Position numbers and translations under genes: made by a program. This document shows, piece after piece, positions 31,339 through 40,800 of a stretch of 64,000 bases of DNA (within the stretch, counting starts at the first letter, position 1; every line of letters begins with the position of its first letter). The notes under the pieces are model-generated. The model was not told the DNA's origin. It made no database searches and saw only the letters and a list, made by a program, of their open reading frames with translations. The stretch comes from Komagataeibacter xylinus (lineage in GTDB: Bacteria; Pseudomonadota; Alphaproteobacteria; Acetobacterales; Acetobacteraceae), in the NCBI RefSeq assembly GCF_031081985.1, contig NZ_JARWSK010000001.1, positions 496,001 to 560,000 on the forward strand. Reading direction: 5' to 3'.

Positions 31339-32220
31339 ATGTCCACCACCGTTCTTTATTCGCCAGACGACGTGCGTGCCGCAGGGAGCGGCGTGCTCCT
31401 GATTGACGTGCGCGACCCCAAGGATTTCGCGGCAGGCCACATTCCCGGTGCCGTCAACATGCCGGACATCTTTACCTATCTGGCCGAAACCTCGCATGAG
31501 GGGCTGCACAAGCTGCAGCAGACCTTCGCCACCCTGTTTGCCGATTACGGGCTTGATGGCACCAGAACCGCCATCGTGTATGAAGACGCGCTGCACACCC
31601 GCTATGGCGCATCCTGCCGGGGCTACTGGATCCTGCGTTATCTGGGTTACCCCAAGGTGGGCATTCTTGATGGCGGGCTGAGCGCGTGGCGCAGGGAAGG
31701 GGGCATGCTGACCACTGATGTCATCACCCCTGCCCGCACGGACTTCCCCCTGCGGCCCGATGCCAGCCTCATGGCAACGCAGGCCGAGGTGCGGGCAGCG
31801 CTGGGTTCTTCCACCATCAAGCTGCTCGACAACCGCGACAGGGTGGAATGGCTGGCGGAAAGTTCATCGCCCTACGGGATCGATTTCGCGCCGCGCAAGG
31901 GCCGTATTCCCGGTGCCGTGTGGATCGAGTGGTATGACTTCATGAAGGTGACCGACAACCACGCCGCCTTCCGCACGCCTGATGAAATCCGCGCGCTGGC
32001 CGCCACGCGCAACCTGCACCCTGATGATGACATCATCATCTACTGCTTCAAGGGTGCGCGTGCTGCCAATACCTATGTGGCGCTGGCCTCGGCCGGGTTC
32101 AGCAGGCTGCGCATCTACATGGGTTCGTGGAACGAGTGGTCGCGTAACCCGGCATTGCCGATTGAAGGCGGACTGCCGAAAGCTGCCGCACCTTATAACG
32201 GCGACCAGGAAACTGTTTAA
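31339..32220 (+). CDS. Thiosulfate/3-mercaptopyruvate sulfurtransferase (two rhodanese domains)
   Basis: 293 residues from ATG 31339 (AGGGA upstream). Residues 1-140 form an inactive rhodanese domain (VLLIDVRDPKDFAAGHIPGAVNM) and 155-285 an active one with the catalytic Cys in IIYCFKGARAANTY (about 236). It passes sulfur from thiosulfate or mercaptopyruvate to cyanide or thiol acceptors. The loop CFKGAR has Lys, as in many thiosulfate-type enzymes. The repeat hairpin at 32241-32292 follows. Confidence 0.9.
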   Translation: MSTTVLYSPDDVRAAGSGVLLIDVRDPKDFAAGHIPGAVNMPDIFTYLAETSHEGLHKLQQTFATLFADYGLDGTRTAIVYEDALHTRYGASCRGYWILRYLGYPKVGILDGGLSAWRREGGMLTTDVITPARTDFPLRPDASLMATQAEVRAALGSSTIKLLDNRDRVEWLAESSSPYGIDFAPRKGRIPGAVWIEWYDFMKVTDNHAAFRTPDEIRALAATRNLHPDDDIIIYCFKGARAANTYVALASAGFSRLRIYMGSWNEWSRNPALPIEGGLPKAAAPYNGDQETV

Positions 32221-32240
32221 AAACAATGCATTGATAAAAA

Positions 32241-32292
32241 AATAATAAAAGTTCTTGGATGCCGCCTTTTTTCAAGAAGGCGGCGTTCTTCA
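32241..32292. terminator. Dispersed hairpin repeat / terminator after sulfurtransferase
   Basis: Arms GCCGCCTT (32261-32268) and AAGGCGGC (32277-32284) with the same AATAATAAAAGTT flank as the unit at 24890-24945, and TTCTT after. It separates the sulfurtransferase from the convergent LysR gene and should end both transcripts. Confidence 0.75.
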
Positions 32293-32327
32293 AAGCTTTT
32301 TGAAAAAATCTCCACGAAAAATCTTCA

Positions 32328-33260
32328 TCATTTCAGGGTGTTGTCTGGTTCACCCTGCCGGGCATGGCTGGCCATGATGTCTCTGGTCATGGTCTCGACA
32401 TGCTGCGTCAGGCGAGAAAGCTGCCGGGTGCGGTCATGTACCAGAGCAAGCGTGAGGTGGGGCACCTGTACGCCCGCAAGCGGCACGAAGGCCAGTTCCC
32501 CGCGCATGACCTCTGCCATGACATCGAGCGAACTGAGAAAACAGATCCCGATCCCTGCCGTCACCAACGAAAGCATCATTTGCACATTGTTTGCCCGAGC
32601 AGCCACCGGCGGGTTGACGCACCCGCCTTGCAGCAGCCTGTCGAACACGCTGGCAATGGCAAGCGGTTGTTCAGGCATGATGACGGGATGGTCCATGCAC
32701 TGCGCCAGCCTGACCGACCCTTCCCGTGCCAGCGGGTGCGCGGGTAGGCACACGAAGCCGAGGGGGAAGGTCATGCGGTGCAGTACCACGATGTCGCGCA
32801 TGTCATCGGGGTCGAGCACGAGGGCCAGGTCGCCTTCACCCGACACAAGGGCCTGGCAGATCCGTTTATTGTCACGGATGTTCACATTCAGCACCACGCC
32901 CGGATGGCTGGCCTTCATGTCTGCCACGAGTTGCGGCACGAAGGCGCGTGACAGGGCCTCGGGTGCGAGCAGGTCAACCTGCCCGCGGCGGATGCCCTTC
33001 AGGTCATCGATCTGGCGGGTCAGGTCATCAAGATCCTTAACCCAGCGCCGGGCGCAGGCATAAAGCAGCTCGCCCACCGCTGTCAGGCGCATGCCGGTGG
33101 GCAGGCGCTCGAACAGGGGGGTCTGCAATTCCTTTTCACCCAGCAGGATATGCCGGTTGATGGCCGAACCCGCAATGTGCAGTTCCTCCGCTGCACGGCG
33201 GATGGATTTATGGCGTGCAACCGCCAGAAAATAGACCAGAAAGCGCGAAAAAGGGTTCAT
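32328..33260 (-). CDS. LysR-family transcriptional regulator
   Basis: 310 residues. N-terminal winged helix (FLVYFLAVARHKSIRRAAEELHIAGSAINRHI) followed by a substrate-binding domain (RGQVDLLAPEALSRAFVPQLVADMKASHPGVVLNVNIRD and so on). Divergent from the Rieske oxygenase and its reductase across about 100 bases, so it probably controls that pair, with an aromatic compound as signal. Autoregulation is expected for the family. Confidence 0.92.
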   Translation of the reverse strand: MNPFSRFLVYFLAVARHKSIRRAAEELHIAGSAINRHILLGEKELQTPLFERLPTGMRLTAVGELLYACARRWVKDLDDLTRQIDDLKGIRRGQVDLLAPEALSRAFVPQLVADMKASHPGVVLNVNIRDNKRICQALVSGEGDLALVLDPDDMRDIVVLHRMTFPLGFVCLPAHPLAREGSVRLAQCMDHPVIMPEQPLAIASVFDRLLQGGCVNPPVAARANNVQMMLSLVTAGIGICFLSSLDVMAEVMRGELAFVPLAGVQVPHLTLALVHDRTRQLSRLTQHVETMTRDIMASHARQGEPDNTLK

Positions 33261-33272
33261 GCGTTCTTATTT

Positions 33273-33300
33273 TGAGAATGAATAAGGATCAATTATGATA
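33273..33300 (+). promoter_or_regulatory. Putative promoter of the Rieske oxygenase operon
   Basis: TTGAGA (33273-33278), 16-base spacer, TATGAT (33295-33300). Transcription would begin about 55 bases before the start codon at 33362. It is the best sigma70-type match in the divergent region next to the LysR gene. Confidence 0.5.
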
Positions 33301-33361
33301 TATCTGAGAGCATGAAGCATGTGAAATGATCTTTCTGAAAGCCCGTTCAGGAGACGACACC

Positions 33362-34402
33362 ATGCCCGCCGCCGCCACTGCCCCTTCCTTGCCCCGCAAC
33401 ATGACATTCGATGCCGATGACTGGCTGATCCTGGCCCGTTGCTGGCACCCGGTCGCCCTGGTGCGCGATCTGGGCACGCAACCGATGGGCGTGACCCTGC
33501 TTGATGCCCCGCTGGTGCTTTACCGCGCGGGCGATACGATTGTGGTCGCCGATGACCTGTGCCCGCATCGGGGCGTACCGCTGAGCATGGGCAAGGGCGA
33601 TGGACAGACGGTGGCCTGCGCCTATCATGGCTTCCGCTTTGGGCAACAGGGGCGGTGTGTAAAAGTGCCCGCCCACCCCGACAGCGCCATTCCCGGCAAG
33701 CTGAAGCTGCGCACCTACCCGGCGGTGGAGCGGTATGGCCTGATCTGGACCTGCCTGCGCCCTGATGAGGCGCCGCCCGTCATTCCGCCCATGCCGCACT
33801 GGGATGATCCGGCCTATCAGCAGATCAACTGCCCCTTTATTGACATTGCCGGTTTTGCCGGGCGGCAGGTCGAAGGCTTCATTGATGTGGCCCATTTCGC
33901 CTTCGTGCATACCGACACCTTCGCCGACCCCGAAAACCCTGTAGTGCCGCCCTACAAAACGCATGTCACGCCCGATGGGTTCGAGGCCGAATATCGCAGC
34001 AGCGTAGGCAACTACCCCATTGGCAAGACGGATCGGGGGCGGCCAGGCTTTGAATGGCTGCGCCACTTCCGGGTGCATGTGCCCTTTACCGCCACGCTGG
34101 AAATTTATTTCCCCGATAACGGGCGGCTGGTCATCATGAATACGGCTTCACCTGTATCGGCGCGGAAGACACGTATGTTCGCGCCGATGTGCCGCAACTT
34201 TGACAAGGACCTGCCGCTGCAGGATGTCTATGACTTCAACCTGCGCGTATTCGAGGAAGACCGCGCGCTTGTCGAGGCCCAGAAGCCCGAGAACCTGCCG
34301 CTCGACCCCACGCTTGAAGCCCATGTCATGGCCGACCGCAGTTCGATTGCCTATCGCCGTGCCCTGCGCACGATGGGCCTGAGCCAGTTTTTTACGGCAT
34401 AA
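33362..34402 (+). CDS. vanA: Rieske non-haem iron oxygenase, VanA-like (vanillate O-demethylase type)
   Basis: 346 residues, the usual VanA length, from ATG 33362 (AGGAG eight bases upstream). Rieske ligands: C and H in CPHRG (about 67, 69) and in CAYHGF (about 86, 89). The mononuclear iron site is the D-H-H set in FIDVAHFAFVH (about 174-182). With the reductase gene that follows it would demethylate vanillate or a similar methoxylated aromatic acid. The substrate is inferred from the family, not shown. Confidence 0.85.
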   Translation: MPAAATAPSLPRNMTFDADDWLILARCWHPVALVRDLGTQPMGVTLLDAPLVLYRAGDTIVVADDLCPHRGVPLSMGKGDGQTVACAYHGFRFGQQGRCVKVPAHPDSAIPGKLKLRTYPAVERYGLIWTCLRPDEAPPVIPPMPHWDDPAYQQINCPFIDIAGFAGRQVEGFIDVAHFAFVHTDTFADPENPVVPPYKTHVTPDGFEAEYRSSVGNYPIGKTDRGRPGFEWLRHFRVHVPFTATLEIYFPDNGRLVIMNTASPVSARKTRMFAPMCRNFDKDLPLQDVYDFNLRVFEEDRALVEAQKPENLPLDPTLEAHVMADRSSIAYRRALRTMGLSQFFTA

Positions 34403-34406
34403 CGTC

Positions 34407-35351
34407 ATGTCAGCTCTTTTTCCTGTTATCGTGCATGATGTCATGCCGGAGGGGGCGGACTGTGTCCGCCTGCGGCTTGCGGTAGCGCCAGGGCAGGGGG
34501 CACTGCCCCGCTTCGCGCCCGGCGCGCATGTGGATGTCCTGACCCCTGCGGGGCTGGTACGCCAGTATTCGCTGTGTAACGATGCGGATGATCCCGGTTT
34601 TTATGAACTGTGCATCAGGCGCGAAGCGGCCTCACGCGGGGGATCGGCCTCCCTGTGCCGCAGCGTGGAGAAGGGGATGGAACTGCACATCTCACCACCC
34701 CGCAATGCCTTCGCGCTGCCGAGTGCGCAACGCCATATACTGATTGCCGGCGGAATCGGGATTACGCCGCTCCTGCCCATGATGGCTCGGCTGCAGCATC
34801 AGGGTGCTGATTGGACGCTGTACTATTACACACGTAAGCCCGATCAGGCACCGTTCAGGGACCGGTTGCTTACCGCTCCCTATGGGCACCACGTGCATAT
34901 GGCCACGAGCCTCAGGCAGGGCTACCCCGCTGCACTGGCCTGTCCTGAAGCGGATACGGCCATCATGCTGTGTGGACCGGATGGCTTCATGCAGGCCGTC
35001 TCGTCCCATGCCATCGCTACGGGCTGGGAGGCTGCGCAGATCCATACGGAACATTTCCGCCCTGCGGAAATGGCACCTGCTGATGGGGAGCAGGCGTTTG
35101 AAGTCGTGCTGGCCCGTTCCGGGCGGCTCATAACCGTGCCGCCCGACCAGAGCATTGCCGGTGCCCTGATGGCGGCAGGCATTGCGGTCAGCCTCTCATG
35201 TGAACAGGGCATGTGCGGCGCCTGTGTCGTGCCGCTTCTGGCCGGGGAAGGCACACATCGTGACATGGTGCTGACCGAGGCGGAACAGGCCAGCAGCATT
35301 GCCCTCTGCTGCTCACGCGCCCGCACGCCCTCCATCACTGTGGACCTGTAA
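34407..35351 (+). CDS. vanB: Ferredoxin-type oxygenase reductase, VanB-like
   Basis: 314 residues: FAD/FMN domain (APGAHVDVLTPAGLVRQYSLCND), NAD domain (HILIAGGIGITPLLPMMARL), and C-terminal plant-type [2Fe-2S] domain with Cys in SCEQGMCGACVV (about 265, 270, 273) and in CCSRA (about 303). It passes electrons from NAD(P)H to the Rieske oxygenase 4 bases upstream, in the same operon. Confidence 0.88.
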   Translation: MSALFPVIVHDVMPEGADCVRLRLAVAPGQGALPRFAPGAHVDVLTPAGLVRQYSLCNDADDPGFYELCIRREAASRGGSASLCRSVEKGMELHISPPRNAFALPSAQRHILIAGGIGITPLLPMMARLQHQGADWTLYYYTRKPDQAPFRDRLLTAPYGHHVHMATSLRQGYPAALACPEADTAIMLCGPDGFMQAVSSHAIATGWEAAQIHTEHFRPAEMAPADGEQAFEVVLARSGRLITVPPDQSIAGALMAAGIAVSLSCEQGMCGACVVPLLAGEGTHRDMVLTEAEQASSIALCCSRARTPSITVDL

Positions 35352-35627
35352 CAGTTATGCTCCTGACAATGCATATCTGGCGCATGCAATGATCGGTGGC
35401 ACGGTAATCCGGGTTCAGATTCAGGACAGGAAGCACAAAATGCCATCCAGACCCCTCGGAAGGGGACAGAAAACAAACGGTCCATAGGAAAATCAGAAAG
35501 GCTGGCCTGAATTTGGGAATTTTGTAATTACTGACAACATGGGCTGTTGGAGGGCATTACCTCAACAACATTGACATCATACATGCTCTCATGACAAAGC
35601 CGTTTTATAAAGTCAGGGGAATGACAT

Positions 35628-36215
35628 ATGCCGAGCGACAAAGCTGCCGCACAGACCCGGCAACGCATTATTGAAAGCTTTGTCGCCCTTATCGAAGAGC
35701 GCGATGATGTCACGGTTTCCACTGCCCATATTGCAGAACGCGCCAACCTTTCCGTAAGGACTATCTATAAGTATTTTTCCTGCCGTGATGCCCTGTTGCG
35801 GGCGACGGGTGAATGGCTGAATACGCAGGTATTCGGCTTTGCGTTGGGCACGGATCCGGATGATCTGGTGCAGGGCTTCCGCATCGCGGCAGCGCGGTTT
35901 GACGAGCACCCGAATCTTTCCCGCATTCTTGCCCTGACGCGGGTCGGGCGTTCAATGCGGATCAAGTTTCGCAATGAACTTCTCGTCCGTCGGCGCAGAA
36001 CGCTATGGCGCGATACGCCAGACGTGCCCCCCGCCGATCGACGCCGGGCAGAAGCCGTGATTGCCTGCCTGGACAATGTCCTGTCGTGGCTGACGCTCCG
36101 CGAAGAGTTCGATATGAACGGCAGCGAGGCAGGCGCCGCCATAAGCTGGGCCATAGAAGTGATTCTGCGTGAAACGCGTGCCATGGCCCCTTCGGATCCG
36201 CCTTCCCAACCCTGA
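35628..36215 (+). CDS. TetR-family regulator
   Basis: 195 residues from ATG 35628, after AGGGGA. N-terminal HTH: RQRIIESFVALIEERDDVTVSTAHIAERANLSVRTIYKYFSCRDALL, ending in the typical 'YKYF.....L' segment. The C-terminal ligand domain is unassigned. Convergent with the next TetR gene; no obvious target gene beside it. Confidence 0.85.
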   Translation: MPSDKAAAQTRQRIIESFVALIEERDDVTVSTAHIAERANLSVRTIYKYFSCRDALLRATGEWLNTQVFGFALGTDPDDLVQGFRIAAARFDEHPNLSRILALTRVGRSMRIKFRNELLVRRRRTLWRDTPDVPPADRRRAEAVIACLDNVLSWLTLREEFDMNGSEAGAAISWAIEVILRETRAMAPSDPPSQP

Positions 36216-36272
36216 TTCCCATCCCGCTCCAATCCGCAACTGATGGGGCAGGGCGTGGATCAATCCTTCGGG

Positions 36273-36976
36273 CTATTTTCCTGCTTCGTCCGGTTTGGCA
36301 TCGAGCGCGCGGGCCAGATCGCCCCTGATGAAGGCATCGAGAATATCACCGAGAAAAGCGGCCATGCTTTCACGCGGGTTATCACCATCAAAAAGAGGCC
36401 CGGTGGGCGCTTTTATGACGAACAGGTTCGCTAAACCGCAGAGCATGGCGTACATGCCATAACCAGCCTGCACTTTCCGGCGCAGGATTTCCATATCATT
36501 GGGGCCGAAGTCATCGGTTAACGTAAAAACCCGCTTGCCATATATCAGTTCCATCAGATCTTCGAACGCGGCACCGACGATGATGCGATAGCGCGGATAG
36601 GCATAGGCATCCGGTATGTAACCGAACATGAGCCGGTAGAGTTGGGGATGGGTGCAACCAAAATCCACGCAGTAAAATACAATACGCTTGAGCGCATCGG
36701 CGCGATTGGCGCAAGTGCGGTTGATATGGGCGATCTGCTTGCGGAAAATCTGAAAATATTCCACGGCAATTTCTAGCAGGAGATCATTCAGACTCCCATA
36801 ATGATTATAGAAATTGGCCGGTGCGACTTTGACTTCCTTGGCGAGGCGACGCACCGAAAGGGCTTCGAGCCGTTCAGATTCAAGTATTCTGACAGTTGCG
36901 ATGCGCAGGTCTTCGGGAACATTTCCTTTATGATAGCGTCTTGAAATGGGAAGGCATCCTTCTGAAAAGGCGGCAT
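36273..36976 (-). pseudogene. TetR-family regulator with a probable frameshift near the start
   Basis: The main frame runs from 36854 (GTG) to 36273 and holds RRLAKEVKVAPANFYNHYGSL, the second half of a TetR HTH. Upstream in the same frame the first HTH helix is plainly coded (RRYHKGNVPEDLRIATVRIL ahead of ESERLEALSVRRL) but no ATG, GTG or TTG opens it before a stop. A start MPPFQKDAFPF exists at 36976 in another frame. A one-base change near 36930-36940 would join them. Either the gene is broken or the start is unusual. The C-terminal domain is intact. Confidence 0.6.
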
Positions 36977-37579
36977 AAGCGTATGAACGTGGGATTATAA
37001 TCAGAAATTATGTTGCGATTGAGTATGATAAAAAAATGATAGATTTTATACAATGTATGAAATAATTCCTATTTATCCAGCCAATTGTCACAAAACCCTT
37101 ACATACAAAACATTTTGTCCTGAAATTCCTAACAACATCTTATCGGGCCAGCAGGGACCAAGCGTACGCGCCTACACATGCAACGTGTCATTTTAACTGA
37201 CTTCAGGATGCATGGCATTGATATAAGAACGGATTTTTTTCTTGACAGGGATTTCAGCCATTGCGCGACAGCGTTGGCCCTGCCTGTTACCAGAGGAAAA
37301 AATCATACCTTCTTTTGAACGTCCCTCCAGTGACAAGGTAGATGCAAGTAATAGGATTTATTTCCTAAACACCAACATGCGCCATTATGAACGATGTTAA
37401 TATAAGGCCCATTAAAAACAGACGCTGCCACAAGCAGTTACGCATCATATTAGGGTGTTTCGTTTAAAAAATAGATGCATATCTTCCTGATATGTATATT
37501 AAAAAATATAGTAGCAAAAATTTTTTCTTTACTGAAAAAATGGAATAATTACCCGCTATGCAAAGGATTAGATTTTCCC

Positions 37580-37608
37580 TTGACAGAAAATTAATCAGAA
37601 ATTAATAC
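37580..37608 (+). promoter_or_regulatory. Putative sigma70 promoter of the bcs2 operon
   Basis: TTGACA at 37580-37585, 17-base spacer, TAATAC at 37603-37608. This is the best promoter match in the window and would give a leader of about 200 bases before bcsAB. The spacer holds ATTAAT twice, which may be an operator. Confidence 0.6.
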
Positions 37609-37704
37609 CACTATGAGCCAAAGCGAAAGTCTCGTGTCCACATAGCCGATTACGCTCTCGCCCTATTTGTATCATAGTGACCACTCAACCCAGGTGGAGA
37701 TCTG

Positions 37705-37731
37705 ACTTTAGGCCTAAAGTGAACATTGTTC
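37705..37731. promoter_or_regulatory. Palindromes in the bcs2 leader
   Basis: A perfect 16-base palindrome ACTTTAGGCCTAAAGT (37705-37720) followed directly by GAACATTGTTC (37721-37731), arms GAACA/TGTTC. It lies about 90-115 bases after the predicted start of transcription and 90 before the bcsAB ATG, so it may be an operator or an RNA hairpin. Confidence 0.5.
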
Positions 37732-37820
37732 ATATTTGATTACCGCTTTCCCCATAGGATGACGTAACACCTTGGGGAGGCTCGATTATTAACGATAGCA
37801 AGGCAGCGATATAGCTGAAC

Positions 37821-40800
37821 ATGGCAGCGGCAAAACGCATAACGGACAAAATCGCGGTCCTGATGAAAAAGACACCGCTGAGCCGGATGCCCCCATGGGT
37901 GCCGGTTGTTGTTGGTGCATCCATCATGGGGTTCGCGGGGTCCATAACACTCAGCCTGTATTCCCAGGGGCTGCTGTGCATCGGCACGGTCACGCTCCTG
38001 CTGGTGCTCAACCGCAGGCCGGGGCGGGGCATCACCATATTCCTGATGATGCTGTCGCTGCTTGTTTCGCTGCGCTATATCGTGTGGCGGCTGACCACCA
38101 CGCTGGAATTCCATGGGTGGATACAGGGTGCCCTGTCCATCCTGCTCCTGCTGGCCGAGGCCTATGCCTTGGCCACGCTGTGCCTGAGTTACTTCCAGAT
38201 GTCGTGGCCGCTGGGGCGCAGGGAGCACGCCCTGCCAGAAGATCCTGCCGACTGGCCGAGCGTGGATGTCTATGTGCCATCCTATAATGAAGAACTGTCT
38301 CTCGTGCGCTCGACGGTTCTGGGCGCGCTGGAGCTTGACTGGCCTGAAGACAAGCTGAATGTCTATATTCTTGACGACGGCAGGCGGGTCGCTTTCCGCG
38401 ATTTTGCGATAGAGTCTGGCGCGGGTTATATTATCCGCTCGGAAAACAACCATGCAAAGGCTGGCAACCTCAACCATGCCCTTAAGGTAACGGACGGAAA
38501 ATTCGCGGTCATTTTTGATTGTGACCATGTGCCCACCCGTGGCTTCCTTAAAAGAACCATCGGCTGGATGATTGCCGACCCCAACCTCGCCCTTTTGCAG
38601 ACCCCGCATCATTTCTATGCGCCCGATCCGTTCCAGCGCAATCTGGCCGCGGGCATACATGTGCCGCCTGAAGGCAACATGTTCTATGGTCTGGTGCAGG
38701 ATGGAAATGATTTCTGGGATGCAACATTCTTCTGCGGCTCGTGCGCCGTCATCCGCCGCTCCGCCGTTATGGGGATCGGCGGCTTTGCCACCGAAACCGT
38801 CACCGAAGATGCCCATACAGCGCTCAAGATGCAGCGCAGGGGCTGGGGCACCGGCTATCTGCGCGAACCACTGGCAGGCGGGCTGGCGACCGAGCGCCTG
38901 ATCCTGCATATCGGCCAGCGCGTGCGCTGGGCGCGCGGCATGCTCCAGATCATGCGGCTTGACAACCCCATGCTTGGCCCCGGCCTGCGGTGGGAGCAGC
39001 GGCTCTGCTACCTTTCCGCCATGTCGCACTTCCTGTTCGCCATACCACGGGTGACCTTTCTGGTTTCGCCGCTGGCGTATCTTTTCCTTGGTGAAAACAT
39101 CATCGCGGCATCACCACTGGCCATCAGCGCCTATGCGCTACCCCATATCTTCCATTCCATCATGACCCTTTCGCGTGTTGAAGGGCGCTGGCGCTATTCC
39201 TTCTGGAGCGAGATCTATGAAACCTCACTCGCGCTGTTCCTGGTGCGCATTACCATCGTAACCCTGCTCCAGCCCCACAAGGGCAAGTTCAACGTAACCG
39301 ACAAAGGCGGCCTACTGGAGCGCGGCTATTTTGATTTCAGCGCGGTCTATCCCAACATCATCCTGGCACTGATCCTGTTTGCTGCCCTTGGGCGCGGCAT
39401 ATTCGGCATCATCTGGCAATATCACGACCGCCTCGCACTCCAGTCCTTCGTGCTCAATACCCTGTGGGTGGTCATAAGCCTCATTATCGTGCTGGCCGCC
39501 ATCGCCGTGGGGCGCGAAACGCGCCAGACCCGCGCGGCGCCGCGCATTACCGTGCGCCTGCCCGTAACCATTACCGATGCGCAGGGCAGGGCGTTCCATG
39601 CCCATACGCATGACATCTCGCTTGGCGGACTGTCAGTTGACATGGACTGGCCACACAATGTCGAGGCGCCACAGACCGTCATGGTCAGCTACGACAACGA
39701 GCGTGACGGCATTCATACCCATGTGCCAGCCGAGGTCATGGCCATGCACCCGGGCAACCTGCGCCTGCAATGGATGCGCCGCGACCTTGGCGATGAACGC
39801 CAGGTGGTCGACATGGTGTTCGGGCGCAATGATGCCTGGGCCAACTGGGCCGATTTTCCCCCCGACCGCCCGCTCCGCAGCATCGCCATGGTGTTCAGAA
39901 GCATTGGCGACCTCTTTAAATGGCGTAAGCCTGAAAAACCGCGCCCCATTGCGCAGGCAGAGGAAATCACCGTGTCCATGGTGGAAGAAAAACTGGAGAA
40001 ACAGAGCCTCGTGCTGAAACCTGCCCAACGCAGCGCCCGCAGGGGGGCTGCCCTATCCGCGACTTTCCTCCTGGCCTTCACGGCCCTCGCGCCGGCGGGC
40101 CTGGCCCAGGGGCTGCCGCCTGCGCCCGCCACCGCCACGGTGGACAAGACCGGAATCAGCGCCCAGACCCCGTTCGGTGATAGCAATACCGGCATCGTGC
40201 CCGATGTCGCCCCTGCGGTCGACCCGCTGGCGGCAGCCCGGATCAGCGATACGGAGGTGACGCGCACCCTGTCATTCCGCGACCTTGGCGCCACGACCGG
40301 CCCGCTGACATTGCGCGGCTATTCTCCGCTACAGGGGCTTGATGTGGTCGTGCCCGCCAACCGGGTGGTCACGCATGCGCAACTCACCCTTTCTGGCGCG
40401 CTCTCGCCCTCGCTGCTGCCTGAGGCGAGCGCTGTCACGGTCACGCTCAACGAGCAGTATATCGGCACGATCAAGGTCAACCCTGACCACCCCGAGTTCG
40501 GCCCCGTCACGTTCGATGTCGATCCGCTGTATTTTACCGGCGATAACAAGCTCAATTTCCGTTTTGCCGGTGAATACAGGCGTGATTGCAACGATCTCTT
40601 CAACGAGATTCTGTGGGCACGCATTTCCGACAGTTCGCGCATTACCCTGACCACGGTGCGGATCGCGCCCGAACGCAAGCTCTCGCGCCTGCCCGCGCCC
40701 TTTTTCGACCCCAACCTGCGCGCGGCACTCCGGGTTCCGTTCGTCATGCCATCTCCCGAGAGCCGGGATGACCTGAAGGCCGCGGGCGTGATCGCCTCAT

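Larger units (their letters stand above)
36977..37820. other. Long noncoding region before the bcs2 operon
   Basis: About 840 bases, AT-rich compared with the flanks. I see a good promoter (37580-37608), direct ATTAAT boxes in its spacer (37589-37594 and 37600-37606 region), and two palindromes (37705-37731). No coding frame is convincing. Regulatory RNA elements cannot be excluded. Confidence 0.6.
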
